The notes under the pieces: model-generated
Told to the model about the DNA's origin: nothing
Seen by the model: the letters and a program-made list of their open reading frames with translations, nothing else
Database searches by the model: none
Position numbers and translations under genes: made by a program
Assembly (NCBI GenBank): GCA_937907205.1
Contig: CALESE010000108.1
Span: forward strand, 1-41,712
Direction of reading: 5' to 3'
DNA: 41,712 nt
Source of the DNA: an uncultured Romboutsia sp.
GTDB lineage: Bacteria > Bacillota > Clostridia > Peptostreptococcales > Peptostreptococcaceae
Shown: positions 16,954-25,198 of the stretch, piece by piece
Layout of the letters: every line of letters starts with the position of its first letter
Position numbering within the stretch: position 1 is the first letter of the stretch

Positions 16954-17454
16954 CTATTTATGATTATTTGCAGTTTCTATGTATTTTAATGCAGATTTTA
17001 CAAGGTTTTCTTTTTCTATATCAGACAATTCTCTAATAACCTTAGCTGGAGAACCCATTGCCAAAACTCCTGACGGAATTTCTTTGCCTGGGGGAACTAA
17101 ACTACCTGCACCAAGTAATGTATATTCTCCCACTTTTGCCCCATCAAGAACTATAGAACCCATACCTATTAAGGTATTATTTCCTATTGTACATCCATGT
17201 ATTAATGCTTTATGCCCTATCGTTACGTTTTTACCTATTACAGTAGGTATATCATTTCCTACATGAACTACACATCCATCTTGTATATTGGTATTTTCAC
17301 CTATTGTTATACTTTGCTCATCTGCTCTTATAACTGTGTTGTACCATATATTAACATTTTTTTCTATATTTACTTTACCTATTATATCTGCACTCTCTGC
17401 TATAAAAACAGTTTTATCTATATTTGGTTTTATTCCTTGATATTCTTTTACCAT
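16954..17454 (-). CDS. Gamma-carbonic-anhydrase-like hexapeptide-repeat protein
   Basis: A 166-residue left-handed beta-helix protein of the YrdA/PaaY/CaiE group. Isoleucine-led hexapeptide turns run from about residue 12 to 140. The three zinc ligands of gamma-CA are in place: His64 (VVHVG), His81 (IGHKA) and His86 (LIHGC), with the usual 5-residue spacing of the last two. It should form trimers with metal at the interfaces. Carbonic anhydrase activity is plausible but many relatives have none detected. The ATG follows the scfB stop by only 3 nt and its RBS (GAAGGAG) lies inside the scfB coding end, so expression is coupled to the SCIFF maturase. Confidence 0.85.
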   Translation of the reverse strand: MVKEYQGIKPNIDKTVFIAESADIIGKVNIEKNVNIWYNTVIRADEQSITIGENTNIQDGCVVHVGNDIPTVIGKNVTIGHKALIHGCTIGNNTLIGMGSIVLDGAKVGEYTLLGAGSLVPPGKEIPSGVLAMGSPAKVIRELSDIEKENLVKSALKYIETANNHK

Positions 17455-17457
17455 TTT

Positions 17458-18834
17458 TTATTTTGCTCCTTCTAGCATTAACTTAGCTTGAATCATTATT
17501 GAACATTCAGTACGCTTCTTTTGCATTTCACATCCAAGTTCATAAGGTTTCATTACATCTCCATTAAAGTTAGTTGCATTTGCATGACATCCACCTGAGC
17601 AATAAAATTTATTCCAACATTTTTGGCAATCTTCTTTGCTGTAAACGTGAGCATTTCTAAAACTTTCAGTTAAATCTTTAGGGAATACTATTTCTTTATC
17701 CATTATATTTGCCATTTTATAATCTTCATTGCCAACAAATTGATGACATGGATATATATCACCTTCTGGAGTTATAGCTAAATATTCATTACCTGCTCCA
17801 CATCCAGTTATTCTTTTTATTACACATGGACCTTGATTTAAATCTACAACAAAGTGAAAGAATGTAAAATCTTTTCCTGAAGCCTTCATATCAGCATATT
17901 CAATAGCTAATTTTTCGTACTCTTCAAATACTCTTGGCATGTCCTCTGGTCTAAGTGCAAACGGATTAGATTCATCATCTACAACTGGCTCTATTGAAGT
18001 AGAAGCAAATCCTTCATTAGCAAAATGCATAACATCCTTTGCAAAATCTAGGTTTTCTCTTGTAAATGTTCCTCTTATATAATAGTATTTATCCTTTGGT
18101 CTACTTTCTATAAGTTTTTTGAACTTTGGTAATATAACATCATAACTTCCTTTATCATTTAAAGTAGGTCTCATGTTATCATTTATTTCTCTTCTACCAT
18201 CTAGACTTAACACTGCATTATGCATATGTTCATTTATGTAAGCTATCTTTTCATCATCTAATAATACACCATTTGTAGTCATAGTAAATCTTATATTTTT
18301 ATTATAGTCTTTTTCAACTTTTCTTCCATATTCAACCAATTGCTTAACTACATCAAAATTCATTAATGGCTCCCCACCAAAAAAGTCTATCTCTAGATTT
18401 CTTCTATTTCCTGAGTTTGCTATTAAATAATCTATTGCTTTTTTGCCAACTTCAAAACTCATCATTTGCTTAGTTCCACCAAAATCTCCTTGAGCTGCAA
18501 AGCAATATTTACATTTTAAGTTGCAATCATGTGCAACATGTAGACATAATGCTTTTACTACTTTTTTTCTATTTATAAAACTTGGATGAGAAATATATGT
18601 ATCTTCTGTGTATAATAATCCATCTTCTTCTAATGTTTTAATTTCATCATATGCTTCATTTATTTGCTCAATTGAGTACGCATCTTTAAGCATATCTAAT
18701 ATTTCTTCTTTACTTTTTTCTTTATAAATATCTACTAACTTATAAGTTACATCGTCAACTACATGAACAGCCCCTCCATTTACATCTAAAACTATATTGT
18801 AACCGTTCATTGAAAATTTATGTATCATACTCAT
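17458..18834 (-). CDS. scfB: SCIFF radical SAM maturase
   Basis: A 458-residue radical SAM/SPASM protein that matures the SCIFF peptide by forming Cys-to-Thr thioether links (ranthipeptide class). Residues 1-85 form a PqqD-like peptide-binding region. The SAM cluster motif is CNLKCKYC (Cys104, 108, 111), followed by DFFGGEPLMN. The C-terminal SPASM region has CGAGNEY, PCHQF, CQKCWNKFYCSGGC and a late GCEMQK, enough for two auxiliary Fe-S clusters. RBS AGGAGGG 7 nt before the ATG. scfA lies 164 nt upstream with a hairpin between, as expected if the peptide is made in excess over its enzyme. Confidence 0.95.
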   Translation of the reverse strand: MSMIHKFSMNGYNIVLDVNGGAVHVVDDVTYKLVDIYKEKSKEEILDMLKDAYSIEQINEAYDEIKTLEEDGLLYTEDTYISHPSFINRKKVVKALCLHVAHDCNLKCKYCFAAQGDFGGTKQMMSFEVGKKAIDYLIANSGNRRNLEIDFFGGEPLMNFDVVKQLVEYGRKVEKDYNKNIRFTMTTNGVLLDDEKIAYINEHMHNAVLSLDGRREINDNMRPTLNDKGSYDVILPKFKKLIESRPKDKYYYIRGTFTRENLDFAKDVMHFANEGFASTSIEPVVDDESNPFALRPEDMPRVFEEYEKLAIEYADMKASGKDFTFFHFVVDLNQGPCVIKRITGCGAGNEYLAITPEGDIYPCHQFVGNEDYKMANIMDKEIVFPKDLTESFRNAHVYSKEDCQKCWNKFYCSGGCHANATNFNGDVMKPYELGCEMQKKRTECSIMIQAKLMLEGAK

Positions 18835-18950
18835 ATATATACCCTCCTAATGTACTATTATCTATAATCAATGTATTTTTTCTATATTTTATATAATTCA
18901 ATCTAATACTCATTGGATAAATTATATAAAATATAGGCAATACAATTAAA

Positions 18951-18978
18951 ATAAGACGTCATATGTATGACGTCTTAT
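18951..18978 (-). terminator. Hairpin between scfA and scfB (likely partial terminator)
   Basis: Perfect 12-bp arms ATAAGACGTCAT (18951-18962) and mirror (18967-18978) with a 4-nt loop. The minus-strand tail is only moderately T-rich, so read-through into scfB is plausible. Confidence 0.65.
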
Positions 18979-18998
18979 CATAAACCCCTTAATAATAA

Positions 18999-19142
18999 CT
19001 ATCTTTCACACTCTTGGTTTGCAACTGTACAAGAAGTTTTACAAGCTGATTGACAAGAAGTTTGACATTCACCACATCCACCTTTTGCAGCACTTTCTTT
19101 TAAAGTAGCACTAGATAAAGTTTTTATATGTTTCTTTTCCAT
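18999..19142 (-). CDS. scfA: SCIFF ranthipeptide precursor (six cysteines in forty-five)
   Basis: A 47-residue peptide. The leader MEKKHIKTLSSATLKESAAK is followed by a Cys core with residues at 23, 26, 30, 34, 38 and 45, in the invariant order GGCGECQTSC then QSACKTSCTV. The pattern matches the SCIFF family, found in nearly all Clostridia and linked in published work to quorum-like signalling or metabolism. ScfB is predicted to link core cysteines to threonines. A very strong RBS (GGGGGAGGT) sits 8 nt before the ATG, and a good extended -10 promoter lies just upstream, so this is probably a highly expressed gene. Its partner scfB is next downstream. Confidence 0.96.
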   Translation of the reverse strand: MEKKHIKTLSSATLKESAAKGGCGECQTSCQSACKTSCTVANQECER

Positions 19143-19176
19143 TATAAATTACCTCCCCCTAGAAATTTCTAAACTG

Positions 19177-19207
19177 ATTATATCATAAATTTTCCTTATA
19201 TTGTAAA
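19177..19207 (-). promoter_or_regulatory. Extended -10 promoter for scfA
   Basis: On the minus strand TGATATAAT (TATAAT at 19177-19182) is preceded by TTTACA (19202-19207) at 19 nt, or TTACAA at 18 nt. The transcript would start about 40 nt upstream of the scfA ATG. Confidence 0.6.
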
Positions 19208-19209
19208 AT

Positions 19210-19572
19210 TTATTTAAAATTAACTCCTAAAACCCCACCAATACCACCAGATAAAGACACTAACAACACTTTATATATCATGTCAATCTCAAATGAAAAA
19301 GTCTCCTTTGCTAAAAATACTATTATCATAAGACACACTATGTACATAAGACCTACTAAAAGACCATATATAAGTCCCTTTTCTTTTATATTCTTTGAAG
19401 CATAAAATCCTCCAAATGCTGATGAAACTGTTGTTATAATAGATGATGCCATTGCTATAGTGCTTCCTGACATACTACTAAAAGTAAGGAATAGGTTATA
19501 TATTAATAGCGTGGCTAGTGTTAATATATATGAATATCCTAATCCCTTTAGAACATAGTTTGTTTTTTCCAT
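19210..19572 (-). CDS. Small four-helix membrane protein, TIGR04086/YrzE-like
   Basis: A 120-residue integral membrane protein with four hydrophobic segments (about 9-32, 36-60, 67-90 and 97-118). The Ser/Gly-rich second helix and the loop ASKNIKEKGLIYGLLVGLMY fit the TIGR04086 family, which in clostridia usually sits beside the SCIFF locus and yajC; this link is from memory. Function is unknown. The ATG at 19572 has a strong RBS (GGGGAGGT, spacing 5); the longer open frame starts with a TTG in front of that RBS. The scfA promoter lies just behind its stop codon. Confidence 0.75.
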   Translation of the reverse strand: MEKTNYVLKGLGYSYILTLATLLIYNLFLTFSSMSGSTIAMASSIITTVSSAFGGFYASKNIKEKGLIYGLLVGLMYIVCLMIIVFLAKETFSFEIDMIYKVLLVSLSGGIGGVLGVNFK

Positions 19573-19626
19573 AAAAATACCTCCCCTCAATATATATATA
19601 TTCTAGGGAAGGCTTGTACATTCCAA

Positions 19627-19920
19627 TTATTGTTGTGAATCTTTTTTAGTTTCTACAGTTCCTATAGCCCATTTTTCAAATGGAACCTTATTTCTATTTG
19701 GTCCTATTTCTAGTATTACACAGTCTTCTTCAACTTTAGCAACATTAGCTATTATACCACCTATAGTAACTACCTTATCTCCAACTGATAAATTTTCTCT
19801 CATTTCCTTTAATTGCTTTTCTTTTTTCTTTTGTGGCTTTATAAATAAGAAGTAGAATACCCCAAATACTACAACCCACATAACTATAGCCATTATTATT
19901 TGTTGTGTTTGACCAGTCAT
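19627..19920 (-). CDS. yajC: Preprotein translocase subunit YajC
   Basis: A 97-residue membrane protein with one N-terminal transmembrane helix (about 7-28) followed by the hallmark FIKPQKKKEKQ and a small cytoplasmic domain (VGDKVVTIGGI, then VPFEKWAIGTV). YajC associates with SecDF-YidC around the SecYEG channel. secD and secF, often near yajC in related genomes, are not in this window. RBS AAAGGAGA. Follows tgt on the same strand. Confidence 0.93.
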   Translation of the reverse strand: MTGQTQQIIMAIVMWVVVFGVFYFLFIKPQKKKEKQLKEMRENLSVGDKVVTIGGIIANVAKVEEDCVILEIGPNRNKVPFEKWAIGTVETKKDSQQ

Positions 19921-20051
19921 TACTTTATCTCCTTTATAAATTATTATAGAACTTACTTCACTAACTTTATCAATGATTTATAAATCACTAATAAATTTAT
20001 ATCTTTAATAATTATTATATATCAAAAATATTGTAATTAATAGGAAAAATC

Positions 20052-21173
20052 CTATAATTTATATCCATACTTTTTAAAGAATTCATCTTTAAAATCTAAT
20101 AATCTATCTTCCATTATCGCCTGTCTTACTTGCTTCATTAAATCTAATAAGAAGTGTAAGTTGTGTGTAGTTATAAGTCTTGATGCTAATATTTCATTAG
20201 CCTTAACTAAGTGTCTTATATATGCTCTTGTGTAATTCTTACAACAATAGCAATCACAATTTGGATCTAAAGGAGTAAAGTCTTTTGCATATTTAGCATT
20301 TCTTACAACTACTTTCCCTTCACTTGTCATTGCTGTACCATTTCTAGCTATACGAGTAGGAAGTACACAATCAAACATGTCTATTCCTCTTATTACACCT
20401 TCTAATAAATCATCAGGACTTCCAACACCCATAAGGTATCTTGGTTTATCTTCTGGCATTAAAGGTACTGTATAATCTAAAACTTCATACATTAAATGTT
20501 TTGGCTCACCAACGCTAAGTCCTCCTACGGCATATCCTGGTAAATCAAGTTCTAATATTTCTTTTGCTGATTGCTCTCTTAAATCTTTGTACATACCACC
20601 TTGTATTATTCCAAATAATGCTTGGTTTTCTGTATTTTTATGAGCTTCTTTACATCTTTTTAACCATCTAGTAGTTCTCTCTAATGAGTTCTTAACGTAC
20701 TCTCTATCTGCTGGATACGGTGCACATTCATCAAATGCCATCATTATATCTGAACCTAATGCATTTTGTATTTCCATTGCTTTTTCTGGACTTATAAAAT
20801 GCTTAGATCCATCTATATGAGATCTAAAGTGAACACCTTCTTCAGTTATTTTTCTAAGTGGTCCTAAACTAAATACTTGAAACCCTCCACTATCTGTAAG
20901 TATTGGTTTATCCCAATTCATAAATTTGTGAAGTCCACCAGCTTCTTTAACTAATTCATGACCTGGTCTCATATATAAATGATAAGTATTACTTAATATT
21001 ATTTGAGATCCTATTTCTTTTAACTCTTCTGGTGTCATTGATTTTACTGTTGCTTGAGTTCCAACAGGCATAAATATAGGTGTCTCTATAACACCATGTG
21101 GTGTGTGTAATCTTCCAAGTCTTGCGCCACTTTGCTTACATGTTTTTATAAGTTCATATCTTACTGCACTCAT
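20052..21173 (-). CDS. tgt: Queuine / preQ1 tRNA-guanine transglycosylase
   Basis: A 373-residue TIM-barrel enzyme that swaps guanine-34 of tRNAs with GUN anticodons for preQ1. Motifs: ILSNTYHLYMRPG (about 59-71), LTDSGGFQVFSLG (catalytic Asp of DSGG, about 91-103), DECAPYPADR (about 150-159) and the nucleophile region VLPTRIARNGT. The zinc site CDCYCC with a later His in YIRH is at about 305-330. RBS AAGGAGAA. Works with queA, which lies two genes upstream in the same cluster. Confidence 0.96.
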   Translation of the reverse strand: MSAVRYELIKTCKQSGARLGRLHTPHGVIETPIFMPVGTQATVKSMTPEELKEIGSQIILSNTYHLYMRPGHELVKEAGGLHKFMNWDKPILTDSGGFQVFSLGPLRKITEEGVHFRSHIDGSKHFISPEKAMEIQNALGSDIMMAFDECAPYPADREYVKNSLERTTRWLKRCKEAHKNTENQALFGIIQGGMYKDLREQSAKEILELDLPGYAVGGLSVGEPKHLMYEVLDYTVPLMPEDKPRYLMGVGSPDDLLEGVIRGIDMFDCVLPTRIARNGTAMTSEGKVVVRNAKYAKDFTPLDPNCDCYCCKNYTRAYIRHLVKANEILASRLITTHNLHFLLDLMKQVRQAIMEDRLLDFKDEFFKKYGYKL

Positions 21174-21192
21174 GTCTTTTCTCCTTAGTTAG

Positions 21193-21690
21193 TTATTTTA
21201 TATCATTATAGCTTCTTAGCTTTTCTTCTCTACATTCTTCAGATTCTTCTATATAATCACAGTCTTTATAATGTATGCTAGTTATATTCATACTACTATT
21301 ATCATTAGTTAATAAATATTTTCTAATAGCAAATAGCCCAACTATTGCAACTACTCCTATTAAGACTTCCCCCATACCTCCACTTTTTGGAAGTAGTAAC
21401 ATTTTTCTTGCTATGGCATATAAAAGTACTTCAAGTAATGCACCTGGTATATGAAGAGATAACATTACTACAAGTTCTACACCTATTACCAAAAGTAATA
21501 TTTGACCTAGCATATCATTTAACTGGTTATATGCTACTGGCGTTTGATACTCTACTATATATGCTGTCCATATCATCCTTAATACATCTATAGTTCCCAA
21601 AAATACTGCTAGTAAAACTACCATTGATAAAATTGATTCAAAAACATATGCAATCCTTAACGATAAATTACTTTTATCTAAGCTTTTCAT
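21193..21690 (-). CDS. Small membrane protein resembling the PsiE family
   Basis: A 165-residue protein with four hydrophobic segments (about 12-40, 55-80, 82-100, 105-125) and a charged C-terminal tail rich in Glu and Asp (DYIEESEECREEKL). The layout and the ARKMLLLPKS segment resemble the phosphate-starvation-inducible PsiE family, a loose assignment. Role unknown. The second ATG (21690) is preferred over the first (21693) because the GGGGG ribosome site is only 2 nt from the first. The RBS overlaps the queA stop, so the gene is translated with queA, between queA and tgt. Confidence 0.6.
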   Translation of the reverse strand: MKSLDKSNLSLRIAYVFESILSMVVLLAVFLGTIDVLRMIWTAYIVEYQTPVAYNQLNDMLGQILLLVIGVELVVMLSLHIPGALLEVLLYAIARKMLLLPKSGGMGEVLIGVVAIVGLFAIRKYLLTNDNSSMNITSIHYKDCDYIEESEECREEKLRSYNDIK

Positions 21691-21699
21691 CATTTCCCC

Positions 21700-22725
21700 C
21701 TATTTTAGTATCATTGCATCTCCAAAACTAAAGAATCTATATCTATCCCTAACTGCTACATCATATGCATTTAAGACATTATCTTTAGTAGATAATGCAC
21801 TTACTAACATTATTAATGTTGATTCTGGTAAATGGAAGTTTGTTATAAGTCTATTAACTACCTTAAACTTATATCCTGGATAAATAAATATATTTGTCCA
21901 TCCACTACTTTCTTTTACTAAACCATCTTCACTACTTGCAGACTCTACAGTTCTACAACTAGTTGTTCCAACGCATATTACATTTTTACCATTTTTTTTA
22001 GCATTATTTATCTTCTCTGCTGCTTCTTTATCTACCATATAGTATTCAGAATGCATTTCATGATTTAATACATCCTCAACCTTAACGGGTCTAAATGTGC
22101 CAAGACCAACATGTAAAGTTACAAAAGCAATATCTACACCTTTTTCTTTTATTTTTTGTAATAACTCTTGTGTAAAGTGTAAACCTGCTGTTGGTGCTGC
22201 AGCTGATCCATTATGTTTAGAATAAACAGTTTGGTATCTTTCTCTTTCTTCTAATCTTTCTGTTATATATGGAGGTAGTGGCATATTTCCTAATTCATCT
22301 AAAATTTCTTCAAATATACCTTCATAATGGAATTTTATAATTCTAGATCCTTCTTCAGCTAAACCTACTACTTCCCCTATAAGTTTTTTGTTACCAAAAG
22401 AGAATTTAGTTCCAACCTTAGCTCTTTTTCCTGGCTTAACTAATGCTTGCCAAGTATCTTCTTCTGTTCTTTTTAATAATAAAAACTCTATCTTTCCTTT
22501 AGTTTCTAGCTTCTCACCTATTAATCTAGCTGGTATTACTCTAGTATTATTAAGTACTAAGCAATCTCCTGGATTTAAATAATCTATTACATCTTTAAAA
22601 ATTTTATGCTCAATTTCTCCAGTTTCTTTATCTAAAACCATTAATTTCGAACTAGTTCTATCTTTTACAGGAACTTGAGCAATTAATTCTTCTGGTAAGT
22701 CAAAATAAAAGTCACTTGTTTTCAA
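21700..22725 (-). CDS. queA: S-adenosylmethionine:tRNA ribosyltransferase-isomerase
   Basis: A 341-residue enzyme that transfers and isomerises the ribose of SAM onto preQ1-modified tRNA to give epoxyqueuosine. Family motifs: KTSDFYFDLPEELIAQ at the N-terminus, NNTRVIPARL (about 59-68), GSAAAPTAGLHFT (about 173-185), HVGLGTFRPV (about 206-215) and FHLPESTL (about 297-304). The start is taken as the TTG at 22725, with AAAGGA 8 nt upstream; that gives the usual family N-terminus and length, whereas the open frame can be extended six codons. Confidence 0.95.
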   Translation of the reverse strand: MKTSDFYFDLPEELIAQVPVKDRTSSKLMVLDKETGEIEHKIFKDVIDYLNPGDCLVLNNTRVIPARLIGEKLETKGKIEFLLLKRTEEDTWQALVKPGKRAKVGTKFSFGNKKLIGEVVGLAEEGSRIIKFHYEGIFEEILDELGNMPLPPYITERLEERERYQTVYSKHNGSAAAPTAGLHFTQELLQKIKEKGVDIAFVTLHVGLGTFRPVKVEDVLNHEMHSEYYMVDKEAAEKINNAKKNGKNVICVGTTSCRTVESASSEDGLVKESSGWTNIFIYPGYKFKVVNRLITNFHLPESTLIMLVSALSTKDNVLNAYDVAVRDRYRFFSFGDAMILK

Positions 22726-22870
22726 TTTAAACGTCCTTTCCAAAATTTATACAGTTATCATGATAACAAAAAAAATACATTTTTTCTATATATTATATTC
22801 TTAGAGTCTATATTTTATATTAAATTTATAACCAATACAAATTTTTAGATAATGTATTAAGTAAATGGTT

Positions 22871-23887
22871 TTACTTTTTTGGCATTTCAATATTTAAATG
22901 TTTGTATGCTTTAGGCATTGCACTTCTACCTCTAGGGCCTCTATTTATAAATCCTAATTGAAGTAAATATGGCTCATATACATCTTCTATGGTATTTCTA
23001 TCTTCTCCAATTGAAGCTGCAAGAGTATCAAGTCCTACAGGTCCACCACCAAATTTTTGAATTATTGTCATTAGTAATTTTTCATCTACATAATCAAGCC
23101 CTAAAGAATCAACTCCTAAAAGTTCTAATGCTTTATTTGCTACTTCATCTGTTATATTTCCATCAGCTCTAACCTGTGCATAGTCTCTTACTCTTTTTAG
23201 TAGCCTATTTGCTATTCTAGGTGTACCTCTAGAACGTCTAGATATTTCAGTTGCTCCACCTATTTGTATTTTTGCACCTAAAATTTCTGCTGATCTCATT
23301 ACTATTTGAGCAAGCTCATCAACTGTGTAGTAATCTAGCTTACATATTACTCCAAATCTATCTCTAAGTGGATTTGTAAGCATACCTGCTCTAGTTGTTG
23401 CACCTATTAATGTAAATTTAGGCAAATCTAATCTTATACTTCTTGCAGAAGGTCCTTTTCCTATTATTATATCTAAACAATAGTCCTCCATTGCTGGGTA
23501 TAAAACTTCTTCTACACTTCTATTTATACGATGTATCTCATCTATAAATAACACATCATTTTCATTTAAGTTTGTAAGTATAGCAGCTAAGTCTCCTGCT
23601 CTTTCTATTGCTGGTCCAGATGTTATTCTTAAATTAACTCCCATCTCATTTGCTATTATACTAGATAGGGTAGTCTTACCAAGACCTGGTGGACCATATA
23701 AAAGAACATGATCTAAAGGTTCATTTCTGTTTTTTGCTGCTTCTATAAATATTTTCAAAAGCTCTTTAGCTTTTTCTTGACCTAAATAATCATCAAGTTT
23801 CTTTGGTCTTAAGCTATTTTCTATATCTACATCTTCACTTTGCATTCCAGATGTAATTATTCTATTTTCATCTTCAAAATCAAACAT
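22871..23887 (-). CDS. ruvB: Holliday junction branch-migration helicase RuvB
   Basis: A 338-residue AAA+ motor. Walker A is GPPGLGKTTL (about 65-74), Walker B is LFIDEIHR (about 113-120), sensor 1 is IGATTRAG, the arginine-finger region is LRDRFG, and the C-terminal winged helix has RGPRGR (about 316-321). Length is standard. RBS GGGGGT. It follows ruvA by 39 nt; the ruvC-ruvA-ruvB order makes the full resolvasome operon. Confidence 0.97.
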   Translation of the reverse strand: MFDFEDENRIITSGMQSEDVDIENSLRPKKLDDYLGQEKAKELLKIFIEAAKNRNEPLDHVLLYGPPGLGKTTLSSIIANEMGVNLRITSGPAIERAGDLAAILTNLNENDVLFIDEIHRINRSVEEVLYPAMEDYCLDIIIGKGPSARSIRLDLPKFTLIGATTRAGMLTNPLRDRFGVICKLDYYTVDELAQIVMRSAEILGAKIQIGGATEISRRSRGTPRIANRLLKRVRDYAQVRADGNITDEVANKALELLGVDSLGLDYVDEKLLMTIIQKFGGGPVGLDTLAASIGEDRNTIEDVYEPYLLQLGFINRGPRGRSAMPKAYKHLNIEMPKK

Positions 23888-23926
23888 ATCGATACCCCCT
23901 TATATGTATTATTTATTTTATTTTAA

Positions 23927-24529
23927 TTATCTTAGGGATTTACTCATTATATATGATAAAGATTTCTTTATTATATCTTCTGTATTAAGCCCATCTTTTT
24001 TACACTTTTGAACTGCCTCTTTAGCTTCTGCTGATGAATACCCTAATGCTAATAATGCATCTACTGCTTCATCTTGAGATATTCCTATTGGAGCATTTGA
24101 TAATAAAGTTGGTTCAAATTCAACTGATGTCTTATCTACCTTATCTTTTAATTCTAATACTATTCTTTCAGCTGTTTTTTTCCCTACTCCAGGAGCTTTA
24201 GAAAGCTTTGCTACATCTTCGCTTAATATATATGCTCCAATTTGACCTGGTGTAGCAAATGAAAGTATTCCTAATCCTACTTTATGGCCTATTTTTGATA
24301 CAGATGTAAGTAATTCAAACATCTTCATCTCTTCATTACTTGAAAATCCACAAAGGCTCATATCATCTTCTCTTACTATAAGCTTTGTATATATCTTAGC
24401 TAACTTTCCTATTTGTAAATCTTTTATAGTATTTGATGATACATTTACTTTATATCCTATATTGTTATTTTCTATTACTATGCTATCTAAACGAATTTCT
24501 TCAATAGTTCCTTTTATATAACTATACAT
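23927..24529 (-). CDS. ruvA: Holliday junction DNA-binding protein RuvA
   Basis: A 200-residue protein with an OB-fold N-terminal domain (MYSYIKGTIEEI), two helix-hairpin-helix motifs (LTSVSKIGHKVGLGI and LSKAPGVGKKTAERIVLELKD), and a C-terminal UBA-like domain binding RuvB (DEAVDALLALGYSSAEAKEA). The ATG at 24529 is chosen: the GGGGGG ribosome site lies 4 nt upstream, inside a longer frame that starts with TTG. Its first 8 nt overlap the end of ruvC. Confidence 0.96.
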   Translation of the reverse strand: MYSYIKGTIEEIRLDSIVIENNNIGYKVNVSSNTIKDLQIGKLAKIYTKLIVREDDMSLCGFSSNEEMKMFELLTSVSKIGHKVGLGILSFATPGQIGAYILSEDVAKLSKAPGVGKKTAERIVLELKDKVDKTSVEFEPTLLSNAPIGISQDEAVDALLALGYSSAEAKEAVQKCKKDGLNTEDIIKKSLSYIMSKSLR

Positions 24530-25031
24530 ATTTCCCCCCAATATTCTTTAAAGTTTTTTCAAGTTTATTTGCATGAGCATGACATATCGCTACGGCTAAT
24601 GCATCTGCAACGTCATCAGGCTTTGGAACTTTCTTTAAGTTTAAAAATGAAGTTACCATTTGCTGAACTTGTCCTTTTTGTGCTCTACCATATCCAACTA
24701 CACCTTGCTTAACTTGAAGTGGAGTATATTCATATACCTTTCTTCCATTATGAGCACAAGCTAACATTGTTACTCCTCTTGCTTGTGCTACTGTTATAGC
24801 CGTTTTTACATTTTTATTAAAGAATAATTCTTCTATACCAACTTCATCTACATTATATTTCTTTATTAGTATATCAGTTCCTTTGTAAATAGTTTCTAGT
24901 CTGCTTAAAGTATCTGTGTGAGCTGGTGTTGTTACTGCTCCATAATCTATTACTTTAAACTTATTATTTTTATATTCAATAACACCATATCCCATTATAG
25001 CAATTCCAGGGTCTATACCTAATATTATCAA
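24522..25031 (-). CDS. ruvC: Holliday junction resolvase RuvC
   Basis: A 169-residue RNase-H-fold endonuclease. The first catalytic Asp is in ILGIDPGIAIMGYG near the N-terminus, the Glu in VGIEELFFNKN (about 65-75), and the last Asp residues in KPDDVADALAVAICH (about 138-152). The start is assigned to TTG at 25031, which has GGAGG 10 nt upstream and gives the normal family length; the frame is open 27 codons further, but that part has no family resemblance. Promoter at 25087-25114. Confidence 0.95.
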   Translation of the reverse strand: MIILGIDPGIAIMGYGVIEYKNNKFKVIDYGAVTTPAHTDTLSRLETIYKGTDILIKKYNVDEVGIEELFFNKNVKTAITVAQARGVTMLACAHNGRKVYEYTPLQVKQGVVGYGRAQKGQVQQMVTSFLNLKKVPKPDDVADALAVAICHAHANKLEKTLKNIGGKYV

Positions 25032-25086
25032 GTCAATTGTTCCTCCTAATAGTTTGTGAAATATCACAAAACTTATGTTCCCATAT

Positions 25087-25114
25087 ATTATATCATAAGT
25101 TTTTGTATACACAA
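25087..25114 (-). promoter_or_regulatory. Promoter of ruvCAB
   Basis: On the minus strand TTGTGT (25109-25114), 16 nt, then TATAAT (25087-25092) with an upstream TG (extended -10). The BofC-like terminator lies immediately upstream, so ruvCAB starts its own transcript. Confidence 0.6.
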
Positions 25115-25146
25115 AACCTACTTACATATAGAATATTTAATAGATA

Positions 25147-25198
25147 TAGCTAAAGTAAAAGGACAATCTTATTAAAGATCGTCCTTTTACTTTAGCTA
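25147..25198 (-). terminator. Long hairpin terminator behind the BofC-like gene
   Basis: A 23-bp stem with one wobble pair (arms 25148-25170 and 25176-25198) around a 5-nt loop, core AAAGTAAAAGGAC. The T-runs are inside the stem (CCTTTTACTTT). The ancestral stop codon of the BofC-like gene (25192-25194) lies inside it. Confidence 0.7.

Noticed and set aside
20041..20060. Terminator after tgt
   Set aside because: The stem ATAGGA/TCCTAT is only 6 bp and has no T-run; it is too weak, and yajC is probably co-transcribed.
22726..22870. preQ1 riboswitch before queA
   Set aside because: The gap holds only AT-rich sequence and a GTTATCATGATAAC palindrome; I see no preQ1 aptamer core.
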